Shown here: one piece after another, positions 8,543 to 16,899 of the stretch | How the letters are laid out: each line of letters begins with the position of its first letter | Numbering within the stretch: position 1 is the stretch's first letter | Assembly (NCBI GenBank): GCA_910585685.1 | Contig: CAJUEO010000001.1 | Span: forward strand, 210,520 to 274,519 | Reading direction: 5' to 3' | DNA length: 64,000 bases | Origin: an uncultured Christensenella sp. | Lineage (GTDB): Bacteria; Bacillota; Clostridia; Christensenellales; Borkfalkiaceae | Position numbers and translations under genes: made by a program | Notes under the pieces: model-generated | The model's input: only the letters and a program-made list of their open reading frames with translations | Databases searched by the model: none | Told to the model about the DNA's origin: nothing

Positions 8543-9643
8543 TCAAACGTTGAAGCGGAAAAGCACCACGTCTCCGTCTTTAATTACATATTCCTTGCCT
8601 TCCGAACGCACCTTGCCCTTTTCGCGCGCGCCGTTATAACCGCCGCACTCCAATAGAGTCTGCCATTCAACTACTTCGGCACGAATAAAGCCCTTTTCGA
8701 AATCGGTGTGAATTTTTCCTGCCGCTTGCGGCGCTTTGGTTCCGTTTACGATAGTCCAGGCGCGCGTTTCCTTTTCACCTGCGGTAAGGTAGGAAATAAG
8801 CCCCAATAGCGCATAGCTCTTTTTAATCAGTCTGTTAAGTCCGCTTTCTTCAAGCCCCAGCTCCTGCAAAAACATTGCGCTTTCTTCGGGCTCCATAACC
8901 GACAGTTCCTCTTCTGTCTTGGCGCAAATTACCAACACCTCGCTGCCCTCGGCTTTGGCGTATTGCTTGACCTTTTTTACAAGCTCGATTTCGTCGTCCT
9001 GCTTGCCCATATCGAACTCTGAAATATTAGCCGCATAAATTACGGGCTTGTCCGTCAGTAAAAACAGGTTTTCCATAATCGGCTTTTCGTCGTCGGAGAG
9101 GGGGAACAGTCGGGCAGGTTTTTCCTCGCTCAAAAACTTTTCCAATCTCTCCAAAAACGCAAATTCAGCGGCTGCTTCCTTGTTCGAACCGCCCCTTGCA
9201 ACGTTTCTTATTCTGTCCTGGCGCTTGTTTACAGCCTCGATATCTGCGAGAATAAGCTCCAACGTAATTGTCTGAATATCCGAAATAGGGTCTATTTTAT
9301 TGTTGACGTGGGTAATATTTTCATCCTCGAAACAGCGAACAACGTGAACTATCGCGTCGCATTCTCGGACGTGCGAAAGAAATTTATTTCCCAAACCTTC
9401 CCCCCGTGAAGCGCCCTTTACAAGTCCGGCTATATCCACAAACTCTACAATGGCGGGGGTAATTTTTTTGCTTGCGTAAAGGTTTGCAAGCTTATCGAGC
9501 CGCTCGTCGGGAACGGCTACCACGCCTACGTTGGGTTCTATGGTGCAAAAGGGATAGTTTGCGGCTTCCGCGCCTGCGTGTGTTATTGCGTTAAAAAGCG
9601 TTGACTTACCTACGTTGGGCAGTCCTACGACACCTAATTTCAT
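8543..9643 (-). CDS. ychF: Redox-regulated ribosome-binding ATPase YchF
   Basis: An Obg-family P-loop protein (366 residues) that prefers ATP and associates with ribosomes. The Walker A is GLPNVGKST near the N-terminus, with DIAGLVKGASRGEGLGN as the switch II region. Adenine specificity in this family comes from departure from the NKxD motif, consistent with the sequence here. The C-terminal TGS-like domain holds KAPQAAGKIHTDFEKGF. An AAGGACG site precedes the ATG. It is monocistronic, convergent with gap and divergent from argS. Confidence 0.96.
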   Translation of the reverse strand: MKLGVVGLPNVGKSTLFNAITHAGAEAANYPFCTIEPNVGVVAVPDERLDKLANLYASKKITPAIVEFVDIAGLVKGASRGEGLGNKFLSHVRECDAIVHVVRCFEDENITHVNNKIDPISDIQTITLELILADIEAVNKRQDRIRNVARGGSNKEAAAEFAFLERLEKFLSEEKPARLFPLSDDEKPIMENLFLLTDKPVIYAANISEFDMGKQDDEIELVKKVKQYAKAEGSEVLVICAKTEEELSVMEPEESAMFLQELGLEESGLNRLIKKSYALLGLISYLTAGEKETRAWTIVNGTKAPQAAGKIHTDFEKGFIRAEVVEWQTLLECGGYNGAREKGKVRSEGKEYVIKDGDVVLFRFNV

Positions 9644-9677
9644 TTTATCGTCCTTAAATATTTTTTTAAGCTTTTAT

Positions 9678-9705
9678 ATTATAATATAATTCTCAAAAAA
9701 ATCAA
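9678..9705 (-). promoter_or_regulatory. Promoter of ychF
   Basis: On the minus strand TTGATT (9705-9700), a 16-bp spacer and TATAAT (9683-9678), about 35 bases before the ychF ATG. Confidence 0.6.
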
Positions 9706-9723
9706 AACGAATAGGCGGTAAAG

Positions 9724-9752
9724 TTGCCAAATTTTTGGCTGTATGTTAAAAT
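9724..9752 (+). promoter_or_regulatory. SigA promoter of argS (predicted leaderless)
   Basis: TTGCCA (9724-9729), 17-bp spacer, TAAAAT (9747-9752). The argS ATG begins only six bases after the -10 box, so the predicted transcription start coincides with the start codon and no Shine-Dalgarno is possible. Confidence 0.7.
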
Positions 9753-9758
9753 AAACTT

Positions 9759-11426
9759 ATGGACTATCGCGAATACATTGTAAATAAACTCAACCTTGAA
9801 AATATAACTGCGGCGGACGTCGCTTTGCCTCCCAATTCTCAGATGGGGGATTATGCTCTGCCCTGCTTCAAGCTTGCGAAAGCTTTCCGCAAAAGCCCCG
9901 TAGCCATAGCCGAAGAGCTTAAAAACAGCTTTGTCTGCGACGAAGTAATAAGCGAAGTTTCGGCTGTAAACGGCTATTTAAACTTTAAAATCAATAAAAT
10001 GGGGCTTGTTTCCTCCGTTTTGAACAGGGTTTTAAGCGAGGGTGACTGTTACGGCTCTTCCGACGTCGGCAAGGGTAAAACGGTCTGCGTAGAGTATTCC
10101 TCGGTAAACGTTGCTAAACCGTTCCATATAGGGCATCTTTCGACAACGGTTATCGGCGGCGCGCTCTACAAAATATATAAATTTCTCGGCTATAACGTAG
10201 TGGGTATAAACCATCTCGGGGACTATGGCACGCAGTTCGGAAAGCTTATAAGCGCATACAAGCGCTGGGGCAACCGCGAAGAGGTGGACAAGGGCGGCAT
10301 ACACGCTATCAACGAGCTGTACGTCAGGTTCAATAAAGAGGCGGACGAGCTTATGGAACAGGAGGCTCGCAACTATTTCCGCCTGATCGAGAGCGGTGAC
10401 CGCGAGGCAAACGAACTTTTCGAATGGTTCAAAGAACTTACTATAGATTATGTAAATACAATTTACGAAAAACTTAATATAACTTTTGACAGCTACGCCG
10501 GAGAGCGCTTTTATATAGATAAAATGCAGCCAGTAATCGACGAGCTGAAAGAAAAGGGATTATTGAAAGAGAGCGAGGGCGCGCAGATAGTCGACCTCGA
10601 GCCGTACGGTATGCCGCCCTGCCTTGTTTTGCGTTCGGACGGAGCATCTCTGTACGCCACGCGCGACCTTGCGGCGGCAATTTATCGCAAAAATACTTAT
10701 AATTTTTATAAGTGCCTGTATGTCGTTGCCTATCAGCAAAATTTGCACTTCAAACAGTTTTTTAAGGTTTTGGAGCTTATGGGCAAGGATTGGGCAAAGG
10801 ACTTGGTTCACGTTGCTTACGGTATGGTATCGCTCGAAGACGGCGCAATGTCGACCCGAAACGGCCGTGTAGTCTGGCTGGAGGACGTAATAAACAAGTG
10901 CGTTGAAAAGGCTTACGCCGTAATTGACGAAAAAAATTCCGCGCTGGAAAATAAACGTCAAATTGCGGAAACCGTCGGGCTTGGCGCGGTAATTTTCGGC
11001 GCGCTCTACAACAACAAAATCAAGGACGTAACTTTCTCTTACGACAAAGTTTTAAGCTTTGACGGGGAAACAAGCGTCTATGTCCAATACACTTGCGCCC
11101 GTGCAAATTCTGTGCTCGAAAAGAGCGGCAAAAGCTTTGCATTGCCCGAAAAATACGAGCCCAACGCACAGGAATACGAGGTTATAAAGCAGCTTTCGAC
11201 GTTCCCCCAAACAATAAAGGACGCAGCGGAAAAATACGAGCCCTCGCTTATTGCAAGGTACGCCGTTGACCTCGCGCAAAAGTACAATAAATTTTATATC
11301 GACTGCAAAATACTCTCCGCGGAGGGGGAAACAAAGCATTTCCGTCTTTCGCTTACCGAGGCGGTGCACGTCACGCTTAAAAATGCGCTTTCGCTATTGG
11401 GTATCGGCGCACCCGAAAAAATGTAA
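9759..11426 (+). CDS. argS: Arginyl-tRNA synthetase
   Basis: A class Ia synthetase that charges tRNA-Arg. The 555 residues start with the arginine-specific N-terminal domain (about 1-110). The ATP-binding HIGH motif occurs as FHIGHLSTT near residue 125. As in many ArgRS the KMSKS loop is degenerate, here GAMSTRNG. The all-helical DALR anticodon-binding domain fills the C-terminus. There is no ribosome-binding site; the promoter abuts the ATG, suggesting a leaderless message. Its stop overlaps the start of the HAD phosphatase gene by one base, so the two are co-transcribed. Confidence 0.95.
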   Translation: MDYREYIVNKLNLENITAADVALPPNSQMGDYALPCFKLAKAFRKSPVAIAEELKNSFVCDEVISEVSAVNGYLNFKINKMGLVSSVLNRVLSEGDCYGSSDVGKGKTVCVEYSSVNVAKPFHIGHLSTTVIGGALYKIYKFLGYNVVGINHLGDYGTQFGKLISAYKRWGNREEVDKGGIHAINELYVRFNKEADELMEQEARNYFRLIESGDREANELFEWFKELTIDYVNTIYEKLNITFDSYAGERFYIDKMQPVIDELKEKGLLKESEGAQIVDLEPYGMPPCLVLRSDGASLYATRDLAAAIYRKNTYNFYKCLYVVAYQQNLHFKQFFKVLELMGKDWAKDLVHVAYGMVSLEDGAMSTRNGRVVWLEDVINKCVEKAYAVIDEKNSALENKRQIAETVGLGAVIFGALYNNKIKDVTFSYDKVLSFDGETSVYVQYTCARANSVLEKSGKSFALPEKYEPNAQEYEVIKQLSTFPQTIKDAAEKYEPSLIARYAVDLAQKYNKFYIDCKILSAEGETKHFRLSLTEAVHVTLKNALSLLGIGAPEKM

Positions 11427-12073
11427 TGTACAAACTTGTTATTTTCGATTTGGACGGAACGTTGCTTGACACGCTTCCCGACCTGCAAGCCGTGCTTAAC
11501 TTTTGTTTAAGAATGTCGGCTCTTCCCGAAATTTCGCTTGACGACACTAAAAATTTTATAGGTAACGGTGCAAAAAAACTTGTTGAACGCGCTGTCGGAG
11601 CCGATAACGCGGAGCTTGTCGAAGAGGTGTACCGCAATTATAACAAATATTTTGCGCAGTGCGACAACAGCCTTACAAGGCTGTTCGAGGGCGTGGACGG
11701 GCTGCTTAAAAGTTTGAAGGACTTAAATATAAAGCTTGCTATTCTTTCTAACAAGCCTCAGTACGGCGTAACTTCCGCATATCAAAAGTTTTTAAGCGAA
11801 TACCGTTTTGACGCGGTTTTGGGTCAAACCGACGGCGCACCGCTCAAACCGGACCCTTCGGTAACGCTTGAAATTATAAATAATTTTGGCTTTCGTCGCG
11901 AAGAATGTCTGTTTGTCGGAGACGGAGAAACGGACGTTTTAACGGCAAAAAATGCAGGCGTCAACTGCGTTTCGGTGCTTTGGGGGTACAGAACTTTGAA
12001 GCAGCTCGAAGAGGTGGGCGCAAAAACGTTTGTAAAAGATTGCGACGAGCTGTTAAATTTAATTATTTTATAA
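11426..12073 (+). CDS. HAD hydrolase, phosphoglycolate phosphatase-like
   Basis: A 215-residue haloacid-dehalogenase phosphatase of the Gph/PgmB type. Motif I is FDLDGTLLDT near the N-terminus, with the nucleophile Asp and the general acid Asp. An alpha-helical cap follows (about 15-80). Motif II is the LSNK segment, motif III the conserved Lys near KPDPS, and motif IV is GDGETDV. The substrate is not determined by sequence: phosphoglycolate, pyrophosphate and sugar phosphates are all possible. It overlaps argS by one base and has no promoter of its own. Confidence 0.85.
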   Translation: MYKLVIFDLDGTLLDTLPDLQAVLNFCLRMSALPEISLDDTKNFIGNGAKKLVERAVGADNAELVEEVYRNYNKYFAQCDNSLTRLFEGVDGLLKSLKDLNIKLAILSNKPQYGVTSAYQKFLSEYRFDAVLGQTDGAPLKPDPSVTLEIINNFGFRREECLFVGDGETDVLTAKNAGVNCVSVLWGYRTLKQLEEVGAKTFVKDCDELLNLIIL

Positions 12074-12091
12074 AATTTTCACATAAATTTC

Positions 12092-12120
12092 TTGTAATTA
12101 CAAAAAAGGTATGTTATATT
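12092..12120 (+). promoter_or_regulatory. Promoter of the rubrerythrin gene with overlapping palindrome
   Basis: TTGTAA (12092-12097), 17-bp spacer, TATATT (12115-12120). The -35 box is part of a perfect 12-bp palindrome TTGTAATTACAA (12092-12103), a possible site for a PerR/Fur-like repressor; the assignment to a regulator is inference. Confidence 0.55.
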
Positions 12121-12172
12121 AGTACCATAAAGTTGTGCAAAACGGCACGCTTATAAAAGGAGTATTTAAATT

Positions 12173-12700
12173 ATGAAAAAATGTGTAGTTTGTGGTGAGA
12201 TAGTTGAAGACGGCGTAGACGTATGCCCCGTATGTAAAGCTAAAAAGTTTGTTCCCGTGTCCGGAGAAGCTAAATTTGCTTGCGAACACGTTATAGGTGA
12301 CGGCAAGGTTGAAAACGAAGAAATTATGGAGGGGCTTCGCGCAAACTTTGCAGGGGAATGCACCGAAGTCGGTATGTACCTTGCAATGTCAAGGGTTGCA
12401 GACCGCGAGGGCTATCCCGAAATTGCCGAAGCTTACAAGCGTTACGCTTTGGAAGAGGCTGAACACGCGGCTAAATTTGCCGAACTGTTGGGTGAAGTTG
12501 TAACGCCTTCTACTCAGAAAAACCTCGAACTTCGTGCAGCGGCTGAAACAGGTGCTTGCGAGGGAAAACTTGCAATTGCCAAACTTGCTAAACAGCTTGG
12601 ATATGACGCTATTCACGACACCGTGCACGAAATGGCAAAGGACGAAGCCAGACACGGAGCAGGCTTTGCAGGTCTTTTGAAGAGATATTTCGGCAAATAA
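12173..12700 (+). CDS. Reverse-type rubrerythrin (peroxide-scavenging)
   Basis: A non-haem diiron protein that reduces hydrogen peroxide in anaerobes. The order is reversed from classical rubrerythrin: a rubredoxin-like iron site comes first, CVVCGEIVEDG and CPVC within residues 4-20, followed by the four-helix ferritin-like domain with metal ligands in GECTE, EEAEHA and DEARHG. The length (175 residues) fits reverse rubrerythrins of clostridia. AAAGGAG precedes the ATG and a terminator follows, so the gene stands alone. The palindrome over its -35 box suggests peroxide- or metal-responsive control. Its presence supports an anaerobic host. Confidence 0.9.
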   Translation: MKKCVVCGEIVEDGVDVCPVCKAKKFVPVSGEAKFACEHVIGDGKVENEEIMEGLRANFAGECTEVGMYLAMSRVADREGYPEIAEAYKRYALEEAEHAAKFAELLGEVVTPSTQKNLELRAAAETGACEGKLAIAKLAKQLGYDAIHDTVHEMAKDEARHGAGFAGLLKRYFGK

Positions 12701-12719
12701 TTTAAAAAATTAAGCGAAT

Positions 12720-12751
12720 AAAGAGAGTAAGCGTGTTGCTTGCTCTCTTTT
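12720..12751 (+). terminator. Terminator of the rubrerythrin gene
   Basis: AAAGAGAGTAAGC (12720-12732), a 5-base loop, GCTTGCTCTCTTT (12738-12750) with one G-T pair, then T residues. Confidence 0.85.
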
Positions 12752-12783
12752 GTTTAGCGATACATTATTATTAAAACAAGTGT

Positions 12784-12812
12784 TTGACATATCGCTGTTT
12801 TTTCGCTATAAT
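12784..12812 (+). promoter_or_regulatory. Full-consensus SigA promoter of the DUF3737 gene
   Basis: TTGACA (12784-12789), 17-bp spacer, TATAAT (12807-12812), a perfect match. The ATG at 12824 is 11 bases past the -10 box, so the leader would be about five bases, with no ribosome-binding site. Confidence 0.85.
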
Positions 12813-12823
12813 AGTATAAAGTT

Positions 12824-13684
12824 ATGAAACAAATGAAAATTATCGAAAACAAAAAATTTCCGCTCGAAAGGGATTTGTATGCGGCTGAAAACGTGCTGCT
12901 TAAAAACTGTGTTTTTGACGGGGTGGAGGACGGAGAATCGGCGCTTAAAGAGGCAAAAAACGTAAGGCTCGAAGGTTGTTTTATGAACCTGCGCTATCCG
13001 CTTTGGCACGACGACGGAGTGCAGCTTTACGACGTTACGATGACGGATAAATGCCGTGCCGCATTGTGGTACACAAACAACGTATGTATTGAAAAAAGCA
13101 ATCTTTTGGGTATCAAGGCGCTGCGCGAGTGCAGTAAAATTACTATATCGGGCAGCACGATTGTTTCCCCCGAATTTGGCTGGAAGAGCGGCAACATAAG
13201 CATAGCCGACAGTAGTATAGAGAGTGAATATCTGTTTTTAATGGCTTGGGATATCAAGCTTGACAGGGTAAATTTCAAGGGTAAATATTCCTTTCAGTAC
13301 GTCGAAAATATGACGATAGAAAACAGCGTTCTCGACACAAAGGACGCGTTTTGGCACACTAAAAACGTCACGGTAAAAAACTCGGTAATAAAGGGGGAAT
13401 ATCTTGCCTGGTATTCCGAAAACCTTACGCTTATCAACTGTAAAATTATCGGCACCCAGCCGCTCTGTTATTGCAAGGGCTTGAAACTTATCGACTGCGA
13501 AATGCAAAATTGCGATTTTTCTTTTGAATATTCCGAAGTCAACGCAACAATTCGCGGCAACATACTATCAGTCAAAAACCCTAAATCCGGCGCAATTACG
13601 GCGGACAGCATAACGGAAGTTATCTATACGGACGACAGTAAGTATAGCTGTAATTGCCAAGTGCTGCAAAAGGGCGCGGCTTAA
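12824..13684 (+). CDS. DUF3737 family right-handed beta-helix protein
   Basis: A 286-residue soluble protein made of short degenerate repeats, each about 20-25 residues and built from strands such as NVLLKNCVFDG, NVRLEGCFMN, NVTVKNSVIKG and NLTLINCKIIG. This is the pattern of a right-handed parallel beta-helix, and the order and aromatic content match the DUF3737 family. No signal peptide is present. Biochemical function is unknown; members occur in many Firmicutes and sometimes near redox genes. Here it is monocistronic between the rubrerythrin and marR genes, with its own consensus promoter, near-leaderless start and terminator. Confidence 0.8.
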   Translation: MKQMKIIENKKFPLERDLYAAENVLLKNCVFDGVEDGESALKEAKNVRLEGCFMNLRYPLWHDDGVQLYDVTMTDKCRAALWYTNNVCIEKSNLLGIKALRECSKITISGSTIVSPEFGWKSGNISIADSSIESEYLFLMAWDIKLDRVNFKGKYSFQYVENMTIENSVLDTKDAFWHTKNVTVKNSVIKGEYLAWYSENLTLINCKIIGTQPLCYCKGLKLIDCEMQNCDFSFEYSEVNATIRGNILSVKNPKSGAITADSITEVIYTDDSKYSCNCQVLQKGAA

Positions 13685-13705
13685 TTAAATTTTAAACGAC
13701 ATTAT

Positions 13706-13731
13706 ATTCCCGTTGAAATTTCAACGGGAAT
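13706..13731 (+). terminator. Terminator of the DUF3737 gene
   Basis: ATTCCCGTTGA, loop AATT, TCAACGGGAAT, followed by TTTCTT; it sits immediately before the marR promoter. Confidence 0.75.
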
Positions 13732-13734
13732 TTC

Positions 13735-13763
13735 TTGACAAAAAACTAAAATAATTATAAAAT
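13735..13763 (+). promoter_or_regulatory. SigA promoter of the marR-adh-aldh operon
   Basis: TTGACA (13735-13740), 17-bp spacer, TAAAAT (13758-13763). Predicted start near 13770, within the palindrome described next. Confidence 0.8.
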
Positions 13764-13764
13764 A

Positions 13765-13788
13765 AAATTGTTGACAACTCAACAATTT
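13765..13788 (+). promoter_or_regulatory. Palindromic MarR-type operator
   Basis: AAATTGTTGA (13765-13774), CAAC, TCAACAATTT (13779-13788): perfect 10-bp arms across the predicted transcription start of a gene that itself encodes a MarR protein. Size and position fit an autoregulatory operator; that MarR binds it is inference. Confidence 0.65.
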
Positions 13789-13810
13789 GAGTTATTCAGC
13801 GAGGTGGTAA

Positions 13811-14260
13811 ATGGAAAAGAGGTTTGAAAATTTTACAATGTCGATACTCAGGCTCAACAAGCTGGTATCAAAAATAAAACTGCATGAAATGCGCGGTTAC
13901 AATCTTAAAGCCATACACGTTATGTGCCTTTACAGTCTTGCCGAAAACCGCAACGGCCTTACTGCAAGCGAGCTTTGTCGGCTGACGTTAGAGGACAAGG
14001 CGGCAATTTCGCGTGCGCTTGACTTGTTGAGGGAAAAGGGATATGTCGAGTGTGATACGCAAAAATACAACTCGCTGATAAAGCTTAGCGCCGAGGGGCA
14101 AAAGGTGGCGGCGTTTATAAACGAAAAGGCGCACAACGCAGTGCTTGCAGGCGGCAAAGACCTTACCGACAGCGAGAGGGAAATTTTTTATAAATGCCTC
14201 GACTCGATATCCGAAAATTTAGATAAATATTACGAGTATATTTCAAAAAATAACATTTAA
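13811..14260 (+). CDS. MarR-family transcriptional regulator
   Basis: A 149-residue winged-helix regulator. The DNA-binding core covers roughly residues 35-100: ENRNGLTASELCRLTLEDKA, then AAISRALDLLREKGYVE as recognition helix and wing entry, flanked by helices for dimerisation at both ends. GAGGTGG gives a clear ribosome-binding site for the ATG at 13811. It leads an operon with the alcohol and aldehyde dehydrogenases, and a perfect palindrome overlaps the operon start, so it most likely represses its own operon until an aldehyde, alcohol or related ligand binds. Confidence 0.88.
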   Translation: MEKRFENFTMSILRLNKLVSKIKLHEMRGYNLKAIHVMCLYSLAENRNGLTASELCRLTLEDKAAISRALDLLREKGYVECDTQKYNSLIKLSAEGQKVAAFINEKAHNAVLAGGKDLTDSEREIFYKCLDSISENLDKYYEYISKNNI

Positions 14261-14269
14261 GGAGAGAAA

Positions 14270-15478
14270 ATGAATTTATTCAAAAAGGCTTATTGTCGAG
14301 TTTTTCAGGGCGTGTTTAAATTGGCTTTGCCCGTTTTGCCCTACAAAGACCCGAAAATAATAGATAAAGTGCAGGATATTCCGACCGTTTTGAAACATAA
14401 CGGCAAATTAAAGCCGCTTATAGTAACGGACAAAACCGTGCGCTCGCTCGGGCTTACTGTTTCGCTTGAAGAAAAGCTTGTTGCCGAAGGGTTGCAGTAC
14501 GCCGTGTTTGACGGAGTGGTGGCAAATCCCACTACCGACAACGTTGCCGACGCTCTCAAAATTTATAGAGAGGGTAATTGCGACTGTCTTATCGCTTTTG
14601 GCGGCGGTTCACCTATGGACTGCGCGAAGGGCGTGGGCGCGCTTGTTGCAAGGCCTAAAAAAACTTTGGGCAAGCTTGGCGGCATTTTAAAAGTAAGAAA
14701 GAAAATTCCTCTGCTTGTAGCCGCTCCCACAACGGCAGGCACGGGCAGCGAAACTACGCTTGCGGCGGTAATAGTCGACTCGAAAACCCGTCATAAATAT
14801 GCTATAAACGACTTTCCTCTAATCCCCAAATACGCGGTTTTGGACGAGGAAATTACTATGACATTACCCCAAAACGTCGTCGCTACAACGGGTATGGATG
14901 CGTTGACTCACGCAATCGAGGCGTTTATAGGCAAGAGCGGTAACCGTAAAACGAGAGCTGACGCGTTGGAAGCGATTAAGCTCGTATTTGAAAATCTTGA
15001 AAAATCATACTTCGAAAAGACTGCGGAGTCGCGTAAAAATATGCTTATTGCATCGCACAAGGCAGGCAGGGCTTTTTCAAAATCATACGTCGGTTACGTT
15101 CACGCGCTTGCGCACGCGCTCGGCGGCAAGTACAATACTCCGCACGGGCTGGCTAACGCCGTCATTTTGCCGTTGGTGCTTGAAGAGTACGCAAAGTCGG
15201 CGCATAAAAAGCTGTGGAAAATAGCTGTTTATTGCGGACTTGTTCCCAAAACCGTCGGCTATGCGGAGGGCGCTAAGGCGGTAATAGAAAAAATAAAGCG
15301 TATGAACGTGGATATGGGAATACCTCAAACGCTAACTTTAAACCCCGAGGATTTGGACGAACTTTCGCGCTACGCCGAAAGGGAGGCAAACCCTCTGTAT
15401 CCCGTGCCCGTGCTTTGGGACAGAAAGAAACTTAAAAAGATGTATTTGAAGATAGGAGGGGTAAATGCAATCAGTTGA
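14270..15478 (+). CDS. Iron-containing alcohol dehydrogenase
   Basis: A group III (Fe-dependent) NAD(P)H alcohol dehydrogenase of 402 residues. It shows the dinucleotide-binding GGGSPMDCAKG, the PTTAGTGSE motif, and the metal-binding Asp/His set in the segment THAIEAF and in VHALAHALGGKYNTPHG, which carry the family's two conserved His regions. Next to an aldehyde dehydrogenase it would interconvert an alcohol and the aldehyde that the partner oxidises or makes from an acyl group. The chain length of the substrate is not known. It begins ten bases after marR with GGAG upstream, and its end overlaps the next start by 14 bases. Confidence 0.93.
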   Translation: MNLFKKAYCRVFQGVFKLALPVLPYKDPKIIDKVQDIPTVLKHNGKLKPLIVTDKTVRSLGLTVSLEEKLVAEGLQYAVFDGVVANPTTDNVADALKIYREGNCDCLIAFGGGSPMDCAKGVGALVARPKKTLGKLGGILKVRKKIPLLVAAPTTAGTGSETTLAAVIVDSKTRHKYAINDFPLIPKYAVLDEEITMTLPQNVVATTGMDALTHAIEAFIGKSGNRKTRADALEAIKLVFENLEKSYFEKTAESRKNMLIASHKAGRAFSKSYVGYVHALAHALGGKYNTPHGLANAVILPLVLEEYAKSAHKKLWKIAVYCGLVPKTVGYAEGAKAVIEKIKRMNVDMGIPQTLTLNPEDLDELSRYAEREANPLYPVPVLWDRKKLKKMYLKIGGVNAIS

Positions 15479-16844
15479 TTTAGTGGGCTTGGTTGAAAAC
15501 CAACGCAAATTTTTTGCCGAGGGCAAGACGCTCGACGTAAAGTATCGCATACAGCATCTGAAAAAATTGTACAAGGCAATAAGCTCAAATTTAAGCCTTA
15601 TTCACGAGGGCTTAAAAAAAGATTTGGGCAAAAGCGAAAGCGAAAGTTATATGTGTGAAACGGGCTTGGTGCTCAGTGAACTTTCGTACATATTAAAGCA
15701 CATAAAAAAATTTGCAAAACCCAAAAGAGTAAAAACGCCGCTTGCGCAGTATGTTTCGAAGAGCTACCGCCAACCTATGCCCTACGGCACGGTTTTGGTT
15801 ATGAACCCTTGGAACTACCCGTTTTTACTTTCTATCGATCCGTTAATCGAGGCTGTCGCGGCAGGAAATACGGTAGTATTGAAGCTAAGCGCATATTCTC
15901 CAAACACAAATCAAGCGATAAAAACGGTACTCGGCAGCGTATTCCCCGAAGAATATGTTGCGGTTTTATTCGGCGGTTCGCAAATAAATACCGCGCTTAT
16001 GCAAATAAAATTCGACTATATTTTCTTTACGGGCAGTAAGCGCGTCGGGCAAATCGTCTATGAAAACGCCGCAAAAAATCTTACGCCCGTAAGTTTGGAG
16101 CTTGGCGGCAAAAGTCCTTGCATAGTCGACGAAACGGCAAATATCAAACTTGCGGCAAAGCGCATTGTATGGGGCAAATTTTTAAACCTCGGTCAAACCT
16201 GCGTTGCGCCCGATTACATTCTCTGTTCAAAAAAGATACACTCGAAGCTTGTTGCCGAAATTAAAAAACAGATTGTCTTGCAGTTTGGGGAAAATCCTAT
16301 TGAAAACCCCGATTACGGCAAAATTATCAACGAAAAGCACTATTTGCGCCTTTTAAATCTTTTAAACCCCGAAAAGACGGCGCACGGCGGCAGGTGCGAC
16401 CAAGCCGCTTTAAAAATCGAACCTACAATTCTCGACAACGCAGCTTTTACCGACGCGGTTATGCAAGAAGAAATATTCGGTCCCATATTGCCCGTTATCG
16501 AGTATTCGAACGATAGCGAGGTTATAGACTACGTTTCGGGGCACGACGCGCCGCTTGCGCTGTATATCTTTTCCTCAAACAAAAAGACAATAAAAAAGTT
16601 TACAACCACGCTCGGTTTCGGCGGCGGCTGTATAAACGACGTCGTAATTCATCTTGCAACCTCTTATATGCCGTTCGGCGGCTATAAAGAGAGCGGACTC
16701 GGCTCATATCACGGCAAAACGGGCTTCGATACCTTCACGCACTATAAAAGCATAGTCGACAAAAAGACGTTTATCGACCTGCCTATGCGCTACCAGCCTT
16801 TTAAAAAATTTTATATGAAGCTTGTAAGGTTTTTCCTGCACTGA
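15465..16844 (+). CDS. Aldehyde dehydrogenase (ALDH3-like)
   Basis: An NAD(P)-dependent aldehyde dehydrogenase of 459 residues, short at the N-terminus like the ALDH3 group. Visible motifs are MNPWNYPFLL, FTGSKRVGQ for the cofactor, LELGGKSPCIVD with the general base Glu, and NLGQTCVAPDY with the catalytic Cys. The C-terminus has a hydrophobic and basic tail (FKKFYMKLVRFFLH) that could bring it to the membrane, as in fatty-aldehyde dehydrogenases. A strong GGAGGGG site within the end of the alcohol dehydrogenase gene supports the ATG at 15465. Together with MarR this suggests an aldehyde-detoxifying or fatty aldehyde operon; substrate is inference. Confidence 0.92.
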   Translation: MQSVDLVGLVENQRKFFAEGKTLDVKYRIQHLKKLYKAISSNLSLIHEGLKKDLGKSESESYMCETGLVLSELSYILKHIKKFAKPKRVKTPLAQYVSKSYRQPMPYGTVLVMNPWNYPFLLSIDPLIEAVAAGNTVVLKLSAYSPNTNQAIKTVLGSVFPEEYVAVLFGGSQINTALMQIKFDYIFFTGSKRVGQIVYENAAKNLTPVSLELGGKSPCIVDETANIKLAAKRIVWGKFLNLGQTCVAPDYILCSKKIHSKLVAEIKKQIVLQFGENPIENPDYGKIINEKHYLRLLNLLNPEKTAHGGRCDQAALKIEPTILDNAAFTDAVMQEEIFGPILPVIEYSNDSEVIDYVSGHDAPLALYIFSSNKKTIKKFTTTLGFGGGCINDVVIHLATSYMPFGGYKESGLGSYHGKTGFDTFTHYKSIVDKKTFIDLPMRYQPFKKFYMKLVRFFLH

Positions 16845-16864
16845 AAAATGGGGTCTGTTTTTAA

Positions 16865-16893
16865 TTGACATACTCGATTTTAAGGTGTTAATA
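16865..16893 (+). promoter_or_regulatory. Promoter of an orphan transcription unit
   Basis: TTGACA (16865-16870), a 17-bp spacer and TTAATA (16888-16893), or TAATAT with 18 bp. It lies directly downstream of the aldehyde dehydrogenase gene and points to a 300-base region with no convincing gene. Confidence 0.6.
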
Positions 16894-16899
16894 TAGTTG

